Source of the DNA: an uncultured bacterium
GTDB lineage: Bacteria; Planctomycetota; Phycisphaerae; Phycisphaerales; SM1A02
Assembly: GCA_903919715.1 (NCBI GenBank)
Contig: CAIXJC010000020.1
Coordinates: 1 to 39,935 of the forward strand
Direction of reading: 5' to 3'
DNA length: 39,935 bases
Shown in pieces: positions 18,094 to 27,505 of this stretch. The notes beneath the pieces are model-generated. The model worked only from the letters and a program-made list of their open reading frames with translations. It was not told the origin of the DNA and made no database searches. A program made the translations under genes and the position numbers. Every line of letters starts with the position of its first letter. Positions within the stretch are counted from its first letter, which is position 1.

Positions 18094-18425
18094 GAGTCGA
18101 ATCCGAGAAAATGTTCAACTGGGAACGCTGCCGCGATCGGTCGGTCATCTTTGGGAATCTCTCGGAGATAGCTGATCAGGGTGGATGCCTTGTCTGCGGT
18201 GCAAAGTGCAAAGATCGCTCGGCTTCCGACTGACTGCGGGAGTAAGGCGGCGAGCCCAGCAAAGATTGGCATGTCCTTGCGCATAATCGAGGCCAGGCTT
18301 TGGCTTTCGACGATGGTTGCGTCGATAATTCCCGCATCGAGAGTTGCGTTAATAACGGCTTCGAATGCCTGCCCGTGTTGGACAAGGAGGATGACTAAAC
18401 GCATGCTTGTTGCTGCTTCAGGCAT
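18090..18425 (-). CDS. PII-like (GlnB-fold) small signalling protein
   Basis: 111 residues. The order fits a GlnB/PII-like ferredoxin fold: strand RLVILLVQ, helix QAFEAVINATLDAGI, strand DATIVESQ, a loop of about 25 residues (the T-loop position, with FAGLAALLP), strand RAIFALCT, helix ADKASTLISYLREI and strand PIAAAFPVEHFLG. It lacks the classical PII uridylylation Tyr and nucleotide-binding signature, so the ligand is unknown. The start at ATG 18425 is supported by AAGGAG on the minus strand (18436-18441); ATG 18404 is an alternative. It overlaps the EIIA-like gene by eight bases and the next transporter by GTGA. PII-like proteins commonly gate membrane transporters, which fits the place. 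The fold call is pattern-based. Confidence 0.6.
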   Translation of the reverse strand: MPEAATSMRLVILLVQHGQAFEAVINATLDAGIIDATIVESQSLASIMRKDMPIFAGLAALLPQSVGSRAIFALCTADKASTLISYLREIPKDDRPIAAAFPVEHFLGFDS

Positions 18426-18945
18426 GGTTATTGCACTCCTTATCGAACAAATTCAACAGCGCGCCGTCGGTGTCGCATGCTATAAGTTGCTGTCGTATAT
18501 GGACTTGAGAGCACGCCCGCGCAATTCTGGCCAGTGTTCTGACGTGGCGCCATGGTTCAGCGGGGGATCCGAATAGTCCGACCACGATTTGGACCTGGTT
18601 GGAGCCCCACAGAATCGGTTGGGCCAAGGTCAGCAGGATTATGCCTGATGCGCTTGGAGTAACGCCGTCACAGATCGCATGTGGAAAAGCAACGCCTTCG
18701 GGAGTCGAAGTGGAGGAAACGTGTTCCCGTTTGGTCAAAGCGCTGACCAAGGCATCGTGCGAAAAATCTGGCAGGATGGTTTGGTTTGCATATAATGCGA
18801 TTTCGGACAAAACGGAGGAAAGGTCTGCGCAGGCGGTGTGTGCACGAGCTGCTGCTATTTCAACTTTCTGGGGCTCGTTCACGGACTTTGAATTTAGTCC
18901 ATTTCCCATTCTTGTGAAACCTTGCGCCTTGACGCCCTCCCTCAT
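18418..18945 (-). CDS. PTS EIIA type-2 domain protein (PtsN/FruA-like)
   Basis: 175 residues; first gene of the eight-gene minus-strand chain. The EIIA-2 domain spans about residues 42-172: LTKREHVSSTSTPEGVAFPHA carries the phospho-accepting His89 (family motif GIAxPHA), followed by IILLTLAQPI, IVVGLFGSP and a final helical part with LLNLF. These domains take phosphate from HPr/EI and either pass it to sugar transporters or, as in EIIANtr (PtsN), regulate potassium and nitrogen functions. No EIIB or EIIC is present, so a regulatory role is favoured. About 40 extra N-terminal residues are not part of the domain; ATG at codon 13 is an alternative start. Confidence 0.8.
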   Translation of the reverse strand: MREGVKAQGFTRMGNGLNSKSVNEPQKVEIAAARAHTACADLSSVLSEIALYANQTILPDFSHDALVSALTKREHVSSTSTPEGVAFPHAICDGVTPSASGIILLTLAQPILWGSNQVQIVVGLFGSPAEPWRHVRTLARIARACSQVHIRQQLIACDTDGALLNLFDKECNNHA

Positions 18946-19028
18946 AAGATTCTGTATTCGACATAGTTTGTGAAAAAAAGCACGAAGTGGTTCAGCGAAT
19001 ATCTCTCCCGATCACCCCAAATAAATCC
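18946..19028. promoter_or_regulatory. Shared control region between the EIIA chain and the act-cox cluster
   Basis: 83 bases separate the first minus-strand gene (EIIA-like, start 18945) from the first plus-strand gene (actA, start 19029). Promoters for both long units should lie here or in the flanking coding ends. An A/T-rich stretch (TTTGTGAAAAAAAG, near 18966-18980) is present, but I cannot assign -35/-10 boxes with confidence. Confidence 0.5.
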
Positions 19029-19682
19029 ATGAGCCGATTCCTCTTTCCCCGTTGGACCAATGCGCTCTTGCCCTTCATCATTGTGGTGGGTGCGACGTTG
19101 CCGCTGTATGCGGCGTTCGTCGTCGCATACGGATTCAGTCCCAAGACCATCGATGCTGGCTATCAGCCAACGCAACCCGTTCCATATAGCCACGCGCTGC
19201 ATGTTGGGCAGCTTGGAATGGATTGTCGGTATTGCCATAACACTGTTGACCGCGCTGCGTTCGCTGCCGTGCCACCAACACAAACTTGTATGAATTGTCA
19301 CACGCAGATTCAACGTGACAGTCCGAAGTTGGAAAAAATTCGCAGCTCATACGAAACGGGTATGCCAATGGAATGGGTCAAGGTCCACAAGCTTCCGGAC
19401 TATTCCTATTTCAACCACAGCGCTCACGTCAATCGCGGCGTCGGTTGCGTTGAGTGCCACGGGCGCATTGATCAAATGGACGTTGTTTATCGATATTCAC
19501 CGCTTGCGATGGGTTGGTGTCTTGAGTGTCACCGCAAGCCAGTCGATCGACTTCGTCCTGTGTCGCAGATCACCAACATGGGTTGGGATCAACGCGTTGA
19601 GATGACTCGCGAAGAGCGCGAGTCACTTGTCACTCTTTATCACATCAACCCAAGCGAGAACTGTTCGACATGTCATCGGTAA
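19029..19682 (+). CDS. actA: Alternative complex III subunit ActA, pentaheme cytochrome c
   Basis: 217 residues from ATG 19029, which leads directly into a membrane anchor (LLPFIIVVGATLPLYAAFVVAYG); an upstream in-frame start at 18987 adds 14 residues. Five CXXCH heme-c motifs are present: CRYCH, CMNCH, CVECH, CLECH and CSTCH, which is the ActA count. Additional His residues (YSHALHVGQ, FNHSAHV) are candidate distal ligands. In alternative complex III, ActA moves electrons from quinol oxidation towards cytochrome c or the oxidase on the periplasmic side. The 3' end overlaps actB by 13 bases. Start of the act-cox operon. Confidence 0.93.
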   Translation: MSRFLFPRWTNALLPFIIVVGATLPLYAAFVVAYGFSPKTIDAGYQPTQPVPYSHALHVGQLGMDCRYCHNTVDRAAFAAVPPTQTCMNCHTQIQRDSPKLEKIRSSYETGMPMEWVKVHKLPDYSYFNHSAHVNRGVGCVECHGRIDQMDVVYRYSPLAMGWCLECHRKPVDRLRPVSQITNMGWDQRVEMTREERESLVTLYHINPSENCSTCHR

Positions 19683-22600
19683 AGAAGCCCTACTGGCGGA
19701 GCGTTGAAGATCTCACGAGCTCAAACGAGTTTCGAGATTGGATGCACCGTGAATTTCCTGATGGTGCATCGGAGCATGTCACCGAGAACGAGCGTCGTCA
19801 CTTTCTCAAAGTGATGGGCGCATCATTCGCGCTTGCAGGTCTCGGCCTCGCTGGATGTCGACGATGGCCGGAGACGAAAATTGTTCCCGCCGCAAGTCAG
19901 GCTGCCAATCGCGTTCCAGGCGAGCCAGTGTATTACAGCACAGTCTGGGAATTCAGCGGTTTCGCTCAGCCTGTCCTTGCGAAGAGTTATGACGGACGTC
20001 CGATCAAACTCGATACGAATCCCGTGCACCCGTGGGGTGGCGCAGGAATTTCTTCAGCAGCGCAATCACAAGTACTCGGTCTCTACGACCCAGATCGCAG
20101 TCGCGGGGTCTTGTCGAAGAACACGCATTCTTCCTATGCCGCTTTTGCATCTTTCTTAAATACCAAGTCTGCAGCACTGCGTGCGCAAGGTGGTAAGGGC
20201 TTTGCAATTCTGTCCGATATGCATGGCGGTCCAACTCACGCCGACATGATGTCGCGCGTGAAGAGTGCATTCCCGCAAGCACAGATTGTCACGTGGGAAC
20301 CTCTCTCGCGTGACAACGTGATTCAAGGAATCGCTCTGGCGTTTGCCGCACAACTCCGTCCGCTTCCATCTTTCGATAAAGCGAACATCATTGTTTCTCT
20401 CGGCGACGACTTCTTATATGGATCTCCTGACTCGCCGCGCTGGGCACGTCAATGGTCTGCAGGTCGCGCAGTCGATGCGGTTGATCCAAAGACACAGCAG
20501 ATCGCTCGCCTCTATGCGATCGAAAATGGATTGACGACAACTGGAATGAATGCAGACGAACGACTTGCGATTCGTTTGAGCGATCTGGGATTGGTTGCTG
20601 CGCTGATCGCAAAGGGCGTCGGCGCTGGCGATGGATCACCTGAATTGAAAGCAGCGATCGATGCGATTGCAAATTCGCAGGCGACACAAGCGGTCTTGTT
20701 TGGTCGCGGTCAAGAAGTGATCACGGCACTCATTGCAGATCTCAAGTCAAATCGCGGAACGTCTTTGGTGACCGCTGGCGCAACGGCGTCTGCGACAACG
20801 CATGCATTGGTTGCAGCGATCAATCGCACGCTGGGCAATGAAGGCAAGACGATCAATTACATCGCAGAGTCAATGGAAGCGTCGCGAGATCGTTTCAACG
20901 CTCTGTGCACTTCGATGAATGCAGGATCGGTCGACACGCTCTTGATCTTGGGCGGCGATCCCGTCTATGACGCCCCAGTCGATTGTGACTTTGTTGGTGG
21001 ACTCACCAAAGTTCCCAACGTGATTCATCTTGGGATGTACGCGAATGAAACAGCGGTCAATCCATCATGCTCATGGCATATTCCGCAGGCCCACTTTTTA
21101 GAATCGTGGGATGACGCAAGAAGTTTCGATGGAACACTTTCCGTTCAGCAACCATTGATCTTGCCGATGATCCCCGTAGGTCAAGGCGGATGCAGTCATA
21201 TTGAGATGCTTGCAGAGCTGATCGGAAGCGAGCCAGTGGATGGTTACGCCATCGTGCGCCGAACTCATCTTGCATTGAGCGGACTCACTGGAACGGCCTT
21301 CGAAGACGCATGGCGAACGTGGCTTGATCAAGGTTTCGTTGCGGGATCAACAGCAAAGGCACAGAACAATGCGCCGCTCGCCGCGAGCGCGATTGCAACA
21401 GCGTTGCGTGCAGACGCAGCGAATGTGCTTGCGAACAATGCTCCTGAAGTTGTCTTCTTGCGCGACATGAAAGTGTGGGATGGCCGATTCTCGAATTTCG
21501 CATGGATGCAGGAACTTCCAGATCCAGTGACTAAGATCACGTGGGACAATGTTGCGTTGATGAGCAGCCAATTCGCGCAGACGCTTGGAGTTCACCGTGG
21601 CGACATGGTGAAAATCGTCGTCGGCGGTCGATCGGTGGAAGCTGCCGCATGGCCGACTCCTGGCTATTCCGACACTTCGGTTGGACTGAGTGTTGGGTAT
21701 GGTCGAACAGGTCCTGGTGTTGGTTCGACCGCACTCGATGCTGGATTTAATGCGTACAAAATTCGTACTGCTGTGAATCCAGACTGGGCGCTCGCAACGA
21801 CAATTGAACGGACGGGCGCGAAGTACGCAATCGCGCACACACAAGATCACGGTGCCGCAGATGCGCTCGATAGCAAGGTTCCTGAAGCAGGTGTTCAGGA
21901 ACGACTTCCAACACTCATTCGCGAAGCGACTATTGGTGAGTATCGAGATCATCCAGATTTCGCACGACATCTCACGCATGTCGCAAGTCGGCTTTCGCTT
22001 TGGTCGGAAACAAATCTTGAAGGCGCACGATTCCGCTGGGCAATGTCGGTGGACTTGAGCAAGTGCACTGGTTGCAGCGCATGCGTGACTGCGTGTCAGG
22101 CTGAGAATAACATTCCCGTTGTCGGCAAGGACCAAGTCTTGCGAGGTCGCGAGATGTTCTGGATCCGAATCGATCGATACTTCCGCGGATCGAATCCAGC
22201 GAAGCCAGAAAGCTTCGCGATTCAGCCCGTCGCCTGCATGCACTGCGAAAATGCGCCGTGCGAACAGGTCTGTCCAGTTGGCGCCACAGTCCACGATAAG
22301 GACGGCATCAATTCGATGGTTTACAACCGCTGCATCGGAACTCGATATTGCAGCAACAATTGCCCGTACAAGGTGCGACGATTCAACTTCTTCGATTATC
22401 AACGACGCGAACCGCAGCGCGAAGAAGGTTTGGCGAAGGTCAAGCCGGAGTATTACGTTGAGGACGGTCCAGACGTTTGGTTGCGAATGCAATTCAATCC
22501 AGAAGTCACCGTGCGCATGCGAGGCGTGATGGAAAAGTGCACATTCTGCACGCAGCGAATTCAGGCGGCGAAGATTAAGTACAAGAATGCATGGGCAAAG

Positions 22601-22909
22601 TCTGGTGGCACTGCAACTGGCACCGAGGACTTCCCGATGCCAGATGGCGCCGTCGAAACCGCATGCCAACAAGCGTGCCCGACCAATGCAATCATTTTCG
22701 GCGATCTGAATGTCACGGACAGCAAGGTTGCGAAACTGCACCGCAGCGGTCGGTCATATCAGTTGCTTGAAGAGCTGAATACAAAGACGCGCTTGCAATA
22801 TCTCGCTCGCGTTACCAATCCAGCGATCGAGCGCGAGAGCGACGCAGAGGGCGATCACGATGATTCGCATGCAGCAGGACACCAATCCAATGGAAAGGCG
22901 GAAGGTTGA
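19670..22909 (+). CDS. actB: Alternative complex III subunit ActB, molybdopterin-like and iron-sulfur protein
   Basis: 1079 residues, a typical fused ActB. The N-terminus has a Tat signal, [20 protein letters not shown], ending in a lipobox LAGC (Cys63), so it is probably a Tat-exported lipoprotein. Residues about 70-780 are the molybdopterin-oxidoreductase-like domain; in known ActB this part has lost the cofactor. The C-terminal 300 residues are ferredoxin-like with 15 cluster cysteines: [39 protein letters not shown] and CQQAC. That number fits three [4Fe-4S] and one [3Fe-4S] cluster. The tail is His/Asp-rich. It overlaps actA and lies two bases before actC. Confidence 0.94.
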   Translation: MSSVKKPYWRSVEDLTSSNEFRDWMHREFPDGASEHVTENERRHFLKVMGASFALAGLGLAGCRRWPETKIVPAASQAANRVPGEPVYYSTVWEFSGFAQPVLAKSYDGRPIKLDTNPVHPWGGAGISSAAQSQVLGLYDPDRSRGVLSKNTHSSYAAFASFLNTKSAALRAQGGKGFAILSDMHGGPTHADMMSRVKSAFPQAQIVTWEPLSRDNVIQGIALAFAAQLRPLPSFDKANIIVSLGDDFLYGSPDSPRWARQWSAGRAVDAVDPKTQQIARLYAIENGLTTTGMNADERLAIRLSDLGLVAALIAKGVGAGDGSPELKAAIDAIANSQATQAVLFGRGQEVITALIADLKSNRGTSLVTAGATASATTHALVAAINRTLGNEGKTINYIAESMEASRDRFNALCTSMNAGSVDTLLILGGDPVYDAPVDCDFVGGLTKVPNVIHLGMYANETAVNPSCSWHIPQAHFLESWDDARSFDGTLSVQQPLILPMIPVGQGGCSHIEMLAELIGSEPVDGYAIVRRTHLALSGLTGTAFEDAWRTWLDQGFVAGSTAKAQNNAPLAASAIATALRADAANVLANNAPEVVFLRDMKVWDGRFSNFAWMQELPDPVTKITWDNVALMSSQFAQTLGVHRGDMVKIVVGGRSVEAAAWPTPGYSDTSVGLSVGYGRTGPGVGSTALDAGFNAYKIRTAVNPDWALATTIERTGAKYAIAHTQDHGAADALDSKVPEAGVQERLPTLIREATIGEYRDHPDFARHLTHVASRLSLWSETNLEGARFRWAMSVDLSKCTGCSACVTACQAENNIPVVGKDQVLRGREMFWIRIDRYFRGSNPAKPESFAIQPVACMHCENAPCEQVCPVGATVHDKDGINSMVYNRCIGTRYCSNNCPYKVRRFNFFDYQRREPQREEGLAKVKPEYYVEDGPDVWLRMQFNPEVTVRMRGVMEKCTFCTQRIQAAKIKYKNAWAKSGGTATGTEDFPMPDGAVETACQQACPTNAIIFGDLNVTDSKVAKLHRSGRSYQLLEELNTKTRLQYLARVTNPAIERESDAEGDHDDSHAAGHQSNGKAEG

Positions 22910-22911
22910 TT

Positions 22912-24441
22912 ATGTCGAGTTCCTCCGATCCATCTTCGAAATCCGCCGGCAAGTTCTCAACGAAGGGCTTTACCGAAACGGATAACACGCAGCAGCCAAC
23001 GACTGGTCGTGCGCCGCTCGTGTTGAACATGCACAAATTCGGTGAGGTCACCCATCAAGTCTGTCGCGTCGCCGAAAATCGACCTCCGATGGCGTGGTAC
23101 ATCGCCTTCGTCATTTGCCTCAGCATGCTGGGATTCCTCGGCTTCTGCGTGACGTATCTCATCTTTACCGGCGTCGGCGTTTGGGGACTCAACAACCCAG
23201 TCATGTGGGCGTACGACATCACCAACTTTGTTTTCTGGGTTGGTATCGGTCACGCAGGAACGCTGATCTCCGCGATCCTTTTTCTCTTCCGTCAAAAGTG
23301 GCGAACGGGAATCAATCGATTCGCAGAAGCGATGACGATCTTCGCCGTTGTCTGCGCAGGTCTCTTTCCAGGGATCCATGTTGGTCGCGTGTGGCTTGCA
23401 TATTGGCTCTTCCCAATTCCCAACTCGATGGAGATGTGGCCACAGTTCCGCAGTCCGCTTTTGTGGGACGTCTTCGCAGTCAGTACATATTTCACGGTGT
23501 CACTGGTCTTCTGGTACGTCGGAATGATTCCAGATCTTGCGACGCTTCGTGATCGAGCGAAGGGTCGCTTCCAACAGTTCGCATACGGGCTTGCTTCGAT
23601 CGGATGGCGCGGATCAATGCGTCACTGGCATCGATATGAAGTCGCCTATCTCTTGCTCGCTGCCCTTGCCACGCCGCTCGTGCTCTCGGTGCACAGTGTG
23701 GTTTCGTTCGACTTCGCAGTGAGTCAGGTGCCGGGTTGGCATACCACGATCTTCCCGCCGTACTTCGTCGCTGGAGCGATCTTCTCTGGATTCGCAATGG
23801 TTGTTTCGCTTGCAGTTCCTGCTCGACAACTCTTCGGACTCAAAGATCTCATCACGATGCGCCATCTCGACAACATGAACAAGATCATCTTGTTGACAGG
23901 TTGCATGGTTGGTTACGCATACTCGATGGAATTCTTTATCGCGTGGTACTCGGGTGCGATGTATGAGAAATTTGCATTCGTCAATCGCGCCTTCGGTCAA
24001 TATTGGTGGGCGTACTGGATCATGGTCAGTTGCAACGTGATCACGCCGCAACTCTTCTGGTTTAAAGCGGTGCGAACGAGCATCCCGCTGATGTTCATCC
24101 TGAGCATTTTCGTTAATGTGGGAATGTGGTTTGAGCGTTTCGTCATCATCGTTACGAGTTTGGCCAATGACTTCCTTCCATCTTCGTGGGATCAGTTCGT
24201 GCCAACATGGGTCGACATCGGAACGATGGTTGGTGCGTTCGGTCTCTTTGGAACGCTCTTCCTTCTCTTCTGCAGATATCTACCAATGATCGCGATCGCC
24301 GAAGTGAAGGCTGTTATGCCCGAAGCGAATCCTCATGCCGAGCATGCTGGTCATGCTGGTCATCACGGTGACGATCACGGCGCACCATCGGGAGCAATTC
24401 CCGCTCTTCGAGAGCCCCGTTCAGCGGAGAGTTCACTATGA
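22912..24441 (+). CDS. actC: Alternative complex III subunit ActC, NrfD/PsrC-like quinol-binding membrane protein
   Basis: 509 residues from ATG 22912, with GAAGG six bases upstream; a TTG at 22906 overlapping the actB stop is less likely. About ten membrane helices belong to the NrfD/PsrC family, with typical segments such as [67 protein letters not shown] and [12 protein letters not shown] (quoted in parts). ActC is one of two large quinone-interacting membrane subunits of alternative complex III. The soluble N-terminus is Ser/Lys-rich, and the C-terminal tail is His-rich ([16 protein letters not shown]). The stop overlaps actD (ATGA). Confidence 0.93.
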   Translation: MSSSSDPSSKSAGKFSTKGFTETDNTQQPTTGRAPLVLNMHKFGEVTHQVCRVAENRPPMAWYIAFVICLSMLGFLGFCVTYLIFTGVGVWGLNNPVMWAYDITNFVFWVGIGHAGTLISAILFLFRQKWRTGINRFAEAMTIFAVVCAGLFPGIHVGRVWLAYWLFPIPNSMEMWPQFRSPLLWDVFAVSTYFTVSLVFWYVGMIPDLATLRDRAKGRFQQFAYGLASIGWRGSMRHWHRYEVAYLLLAALATPLVLSVHSVVSFDFAVSQVPGWHTTIFPPYFVAGAIFSGFAMVVSLAVPARQLFGLKDLITMRHLDNMNKIILLTGCMVGYAYSMEFFIAWYSGAMYEKFAFVNRAFGQYWWAYWIMVSCNVITPQLFWFKAVRTSIPLMFILSIFVNVGMWFERFVIIVTSLANDFLPSSWDQFVPTWVDIGTMVGAFGLFGTLFLLFCRYLPMIAIAEVKAVMPEANPHAEHAGHAGHHGDDHGAPSGAIPALREPRSAESSL

Positions 24442-25058
24442 CAACGATGTCCCCAAACACAAAGACCTCATCGGACGCGCCAATCGGAGCTTCCTTGCCC
24501 GTGTACGGAATGATGGCGGAATTCGAAACTCCGGCTCAAATCATGGAAGCTGCAAAGAAGGTCCATGCGGCTGGTTATCGCTTCTGGGATTGTCATGTTC
24601 CATTCCCAGTGCACGGTCTCGACAAAGCGATGGGAATCAAGCGAACAATTCTTCCGCTGCTTGTCTTTGGCGCAGGATTGACGGGAACAACCGTCGGATT
24701 CTGTTTGCAGGCATTTACGAATGCCGCAAGTTTTTCAGTGTGGGCTTTGGTGTGGGTCTCGGGATATCCCTTCCTCATCTCAGGAAAGCCACTGATGTCT
24801 GTGCCAGCATGGATTCCAATCATTTTTGAACTCACCATTCTGCTCTCTGCGCTTTCAGCAGTGATCTTGATGCTCGTGATGAATGGCCTTCCGCGGCTTT
24901 CTCATCCGCTCTTGAGTAATAATCGTTTTCGCCGTGCGACCGATGATCGCTTTTTCATCGTCATCGAATCACGCGACCCCAAGTACCTGCGCTCCAAGAC
25001 GGAAGCGTTCATGAAAGCCCTCGGCGCGAAGCACGTCGAAGCGGTGGAGGATCGCTAA
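24438..25058 (+). CDS. actD: Alternative complex III subunit ActD (DUF3341)
   Basis: 206 residues. The DUF3341/ActD pattern is clear: [45 protein letters not shown], then two helices ([21 protein letters not shown] and [21 protein letters not shown], about residues 70-90 and 118-140), and a C-terminal soluble part ([19 protein letters not shown]) that resembles an ACT-like or ferredoxin-like fold. ActD is a structural membrane subunit of the complex with no known cofactor. It is tied to actC by an ATGA overlap and to actE by TAATG. Confidence 0.92.
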   Translation: MTTMSPNTKTSSDAPIGASLPVYGMMAEFETPAQIMEAAKKVHAAGYRFWDCHVPFPVHGLDKAMGIKRTILPLLVFGAGLTGTTVGFCLQAFTNAASFSVWALVWVSGYPFLISGKPLMSVPAWIPIIFELTILLSALSAVILMLVMNGLPRLSHPLLSNNRFRRATDDRFFIVIESRDPKYLRSKTEAFMKALGAKHVEAVEDR

Positions 25059-25726
25059 TGCCACGAATCATTATTTATGTTCTGCTGATCTTGACTCTCC
25101 TTGCCATGCTGCCACCAGTCATCGCGGCGAATGCACGATCGAAGCCGAATCCAAATCGGCCGATCAATCTTATTCAAGACATGGATCTTCAGGCGAAGTT
25201 CAAGGCGCAGTCAGAGAATGAGCTCTTTGCAGACAAGCGATCTCAGCGTCCGCAGATCATCGGGACAGTTGCGCAGGGCGAGACATATCTCGATACGCAC
25301 TTTGTCGATGGCGTGGTGGATGGTCAATGGGCAACGACCACACCGAAGCAGTTGCCGATGAACATGGAATTGCTCGCGCGTGGTCAGGAGCGCTTCAATA
25401 TTTATTGCTCCCCATGCCACGGATATTCGGGTGACGGGAACGGCACGATCAATCAGCGTGCGATGGAACTCGTCGCTAATGCCGATGGGCCAGTCAATGG
25501 AACGGTGTGGGTTGCTGCGAAAAGCCTCCACGATGCAACCGTCACAATTCAGCCGATCGGACAACTTTTCAATACGGTCACCAACGGAGTTCGAAATATG
25601 GCTGGTTATGGTTCGCAAATTCCTCCAGCAGATCGTTGGGCGATCGTGTCGTATGTTCGCGCACTGCAACGAAGTCAGAATGCAACTATGAATGATGTGC
25701 CCGCAGATAAACGGGGAGGGCTCTGA
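25058..25726 (+). CDS. actE: Alternative complex III subunit ActE, monoheme cytochrome c
   Basis: 222 residues. An N-terminal hydrophobic segment (IIIYVLLILTLLAMLPPVIAA) serves as signal or anchor. There is one CXXCH motif, CSPCHGYSGDGNG (about residue 117), with a candidate axial Met in NMAGYGSQIPPADRWAIVSYVRAL, as is usual for class I cytochromes. Before the heme is an ActE-typical region, MDLQAKFKAQSENELFADKR and PVNMEL-like (QLPMNMELLARGQERFNIYC). It probably carries electrons between ActA and the oxidase. ATG 25058 uses the last A of the actD stop codon. Confidence 0.92.
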   Translation: MPRIIIYVLLILTLLAMLPPVIAANARSKPNPNRPINLIQDMDLQAKFKAQSENELFADKRSQRPQIIGTVAQGETYLDTHFVDGVVDGQWATTTPKQLPMNMELLARGQERFNIYCSPCHGYSGDGNGTINQRAMELVANADGPVNGTVWVAAKSLHDATVTIQPIGQLFNTVTNGVRNMAGYGSQIPPADRWAIVSYVRALQRSQNATMNDVPADKRGGL

Positions 25727-25730
25727 AATC

Positions 25731-27062
25731 ATGAGCGCTTCAATCACAACCGTCGCAGATCTTTCCGACCGCAGCATCATTGGCGATGCGCGTCTCTCAC
25801 GAACTTCGCGTGCCGCATACGCCATTGCATTCATCTCGCTGATCGCAGCTGCTGTCGTCGCATGGAAGCAGAATGATCCTCATGGCTTCGCGATGATCTG
25901 GCTACAAAACGGAATCTTCGCGTTGACGCTCGCGCTGGGAGCGTTCTTCTTCACGCTTGTTCAGCACATCACAAATGCAGGCTGGGCGGTCGCCATGCGC
26001 CGTGTTGCCGAAGCGCAAGCTGCGAATCTGACTTGGATCTGGGTGATTTTCCTTGCGCCGATGTTCTGGCTGCTTCTCACCAATCGTGAATGGAATGGAT
26101 TTGGTCACGGGCTTGCGCTCGTTTGGCCATGGGCGGATATGGCGCATCTGTCGGCTGAATCGCCTGCGGAGGGCGCGGTTGTTTCTCACAAGACGGCGTT
26201 TTTGAATCCGACATTCTTCATGATCCGCGCCTGTTTCTACTTCGCCTTCTGGGCACTCGCCGCGCGATGGTTCCTCGCAACCTCTCGCCGACAGGATCAG
26301 ACGGGAGATGCGACGCTCTCGACCAAGATGCGTTATGCCGCAGCTCCAGCGTTAATCCTCTTTGCACTGACATCGACATTTGCTGCGGTCGATTGGATCA
26401 TGTCGCTCTCACCAGCATGGTTCAGCACGATGTTTGGAATCTATTTCTTCGCAGGAACATGCGCCGGAGGTTTTTCGGTCATTGCAATCGGTTGCCTTCG
26501 CCTGCAAGCAATGGGCTATTTGCGTGGCGTGATCACCGCAGAGCATTACCAAGACATCGGCAAGATGATTTGGGCATTTGGAATTGTCTTCTGGGCGTAC
26601 ATCGCATTCAGTCAATACATGTTGATTTGGTATGGAAATCTGCCGGAAGAAACAGTCTGGTTCCTTGCGCGGCAAGTCGGTGACTGGGCGTGGGTCAGCG
26701 TTGCGCTGCTCTTTGGCCACTTCATCATTCCATTCCTCTTCTTTGTATCGCGTTGGACGAAGCGATGGCGAGGAACTCTGGCATTCGGCGCGCTGTGGAT
26801 GCTCGCCTTTGCATGGATTGATATTTATTGGTTGGTCATGCCCGTTGTTCCGCCAGATGTTGCGACCTTCAATACATATGACGCGCTCGCCGCTGCATAT
26901 GCCACGACGAGCACTGGATTAAGCAATCCGCTGAACTATCTAATGATGGTTGGATTCGTCGGACTCAGCGTCGCAGTGGCGACAGGTCGACTTTCGCGCG
27001 GCGCAGTTCTGTGTCGTCGTGATCCACGACTGAATGAAAGTCTGCAATTCGAAAACATCTGA
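25731..27062 (+). CDS. actF: Alternative complex III subunit ActF, quinone-interacting membrane protein
   Basis: 443 residues from ATG 25731, four bases after the actE stop; an in-frame start at 25692 would overlap actE by 35 bases. About ten helices in the NrfD-like pattern of the second large membrane subunit: MWLQNGIF-type segments, FFTLVQHITNAGWAVAMRRVAE, AAVDWIMSLSPAWFSTMFGIYFFAG, FWAYIAFSQYMLIWYGNLPEE and HFIIPFLFFVSRWTKR. These are well conserved in ActF. It works with ActC in quinol oxidation and possible proton movement. GGAGGG at about 25715 is a ribosome-binding-site candidate, set slightly far from the start. Confidence 0.92.
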   Translation: MSASITTVADLSDRSIIGDARLSRTSRAAYAIAFISLIAAAVVAWKQNDPHGFAMIWLQNGIFALTLALGAFFFTLVQHITNAGWAVAMRRVAEAQAANLTWIWVIFLAPMFWLLLTNREWNGFGHGLALVWPWADMAHLSAESPAEGAVVSHKTAFLNPTFFMIRACFYFAFWALAARWFLATSRRQDQTGDATLSTKMRYAAAPALILFALTSTFAAVDWIMSLSPAWFSTMFGIYFFAGTCAGGFSVIAIGCLRLQAMGYLRGVITAEHYQDIGKMIWAFGIVFWAYIAFSQYMLIWYGNLPEETVWFLARQVGDWAWVSVALLFGHFIIPFLFFVSRWTKRWRGTLAFGALWMLAFAWIDIYWLVMPVVPPDVATFNTYDALAAAYATTSTGLSNPLNYLMMVGFVGLSVAVATGRLSRGAVLCRRDPRLNESLQFENI

Positions 27063-27079
27063 CAGCCAAGGAACCATAC

Positions 27080-27505
27080 ATGTCTCAAGATGCGCATTCA
27101 ATTTCTCCAGTCCAGACTGACGATCCCGAAGCAGGATCGACATGGGTGGTCTCGCTTTCGGCGATCATCATCCTTTCCGTCTTGGTGATCGCCACATGTG
27201 TCTTCTATTTCAAATTTGAAGGCAACGAAGTCGATGTCAAAGTCATTGATCCTCCAAATATTTGGAAGACACAAATGAAAGCCGCTCAACTTGCGAAGCT
27301 CGACGTCTATCAAAAGTATTCGGTGACTGCCCCTGATGGGAGTGCAGAGCCGCGTGTACGCATTCCAATTACGAAGGCGATGGAGTTGGTCGTGGCGGAT
27401 GCAAAGAATCCACCGAAGGTTGCTCCAGCACAAGCACCAGCGGCGCCCAGTGCGCCAGCGCCTGCTGCTCCAGTGGCAACCCCAAAGGGAGCTGCCGCCA
27501 AGTGA
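27080..27505 (+). CDS. Single-helix membrane protein within the act-cox operon, unknown function
   Basis: 141 residues. A soluble start of 20 residues, one helix (VVSLSAIIILSVLVIATCVFYF, about 23-45), then an exported domain with EVDVKVIDPPNIWKTQMKAAQLAKLD and a segment VRIPITKAMELVVADAK. The end is an Ala/Pro-rich tail (APAQAPAAPSAPAPAAP). No heme or metal motif is seen. The position between actF and the Sco gene, and the GTGA overlap with the latter, suggest an accessory subunit of alternative complex III or of its supercomplex with the oxidase. I cannot match it with confidence to ActG or ActH. Confidence 0.75.
   Translation: MSQDAHSISPVQTDDPEAGSTWVVSLSAIIILSVLVIATCVFYFKFEGNEVDVKVIDPPNIWKTQMKAAQLAKLDVYQKYSVTAPDGSAEPRVRIPITKAMELVVADAKNPPKVAPAQAPAAPSAPAPAAPVATPKGAAAK

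Noticed and set aside
21347..22741. 464-codon open frame on the minus strand
   Set aside because: Lies wholly antisense to the actB coding region, which has clear iron-sulfur motifs; composition is that of a shadow frame.
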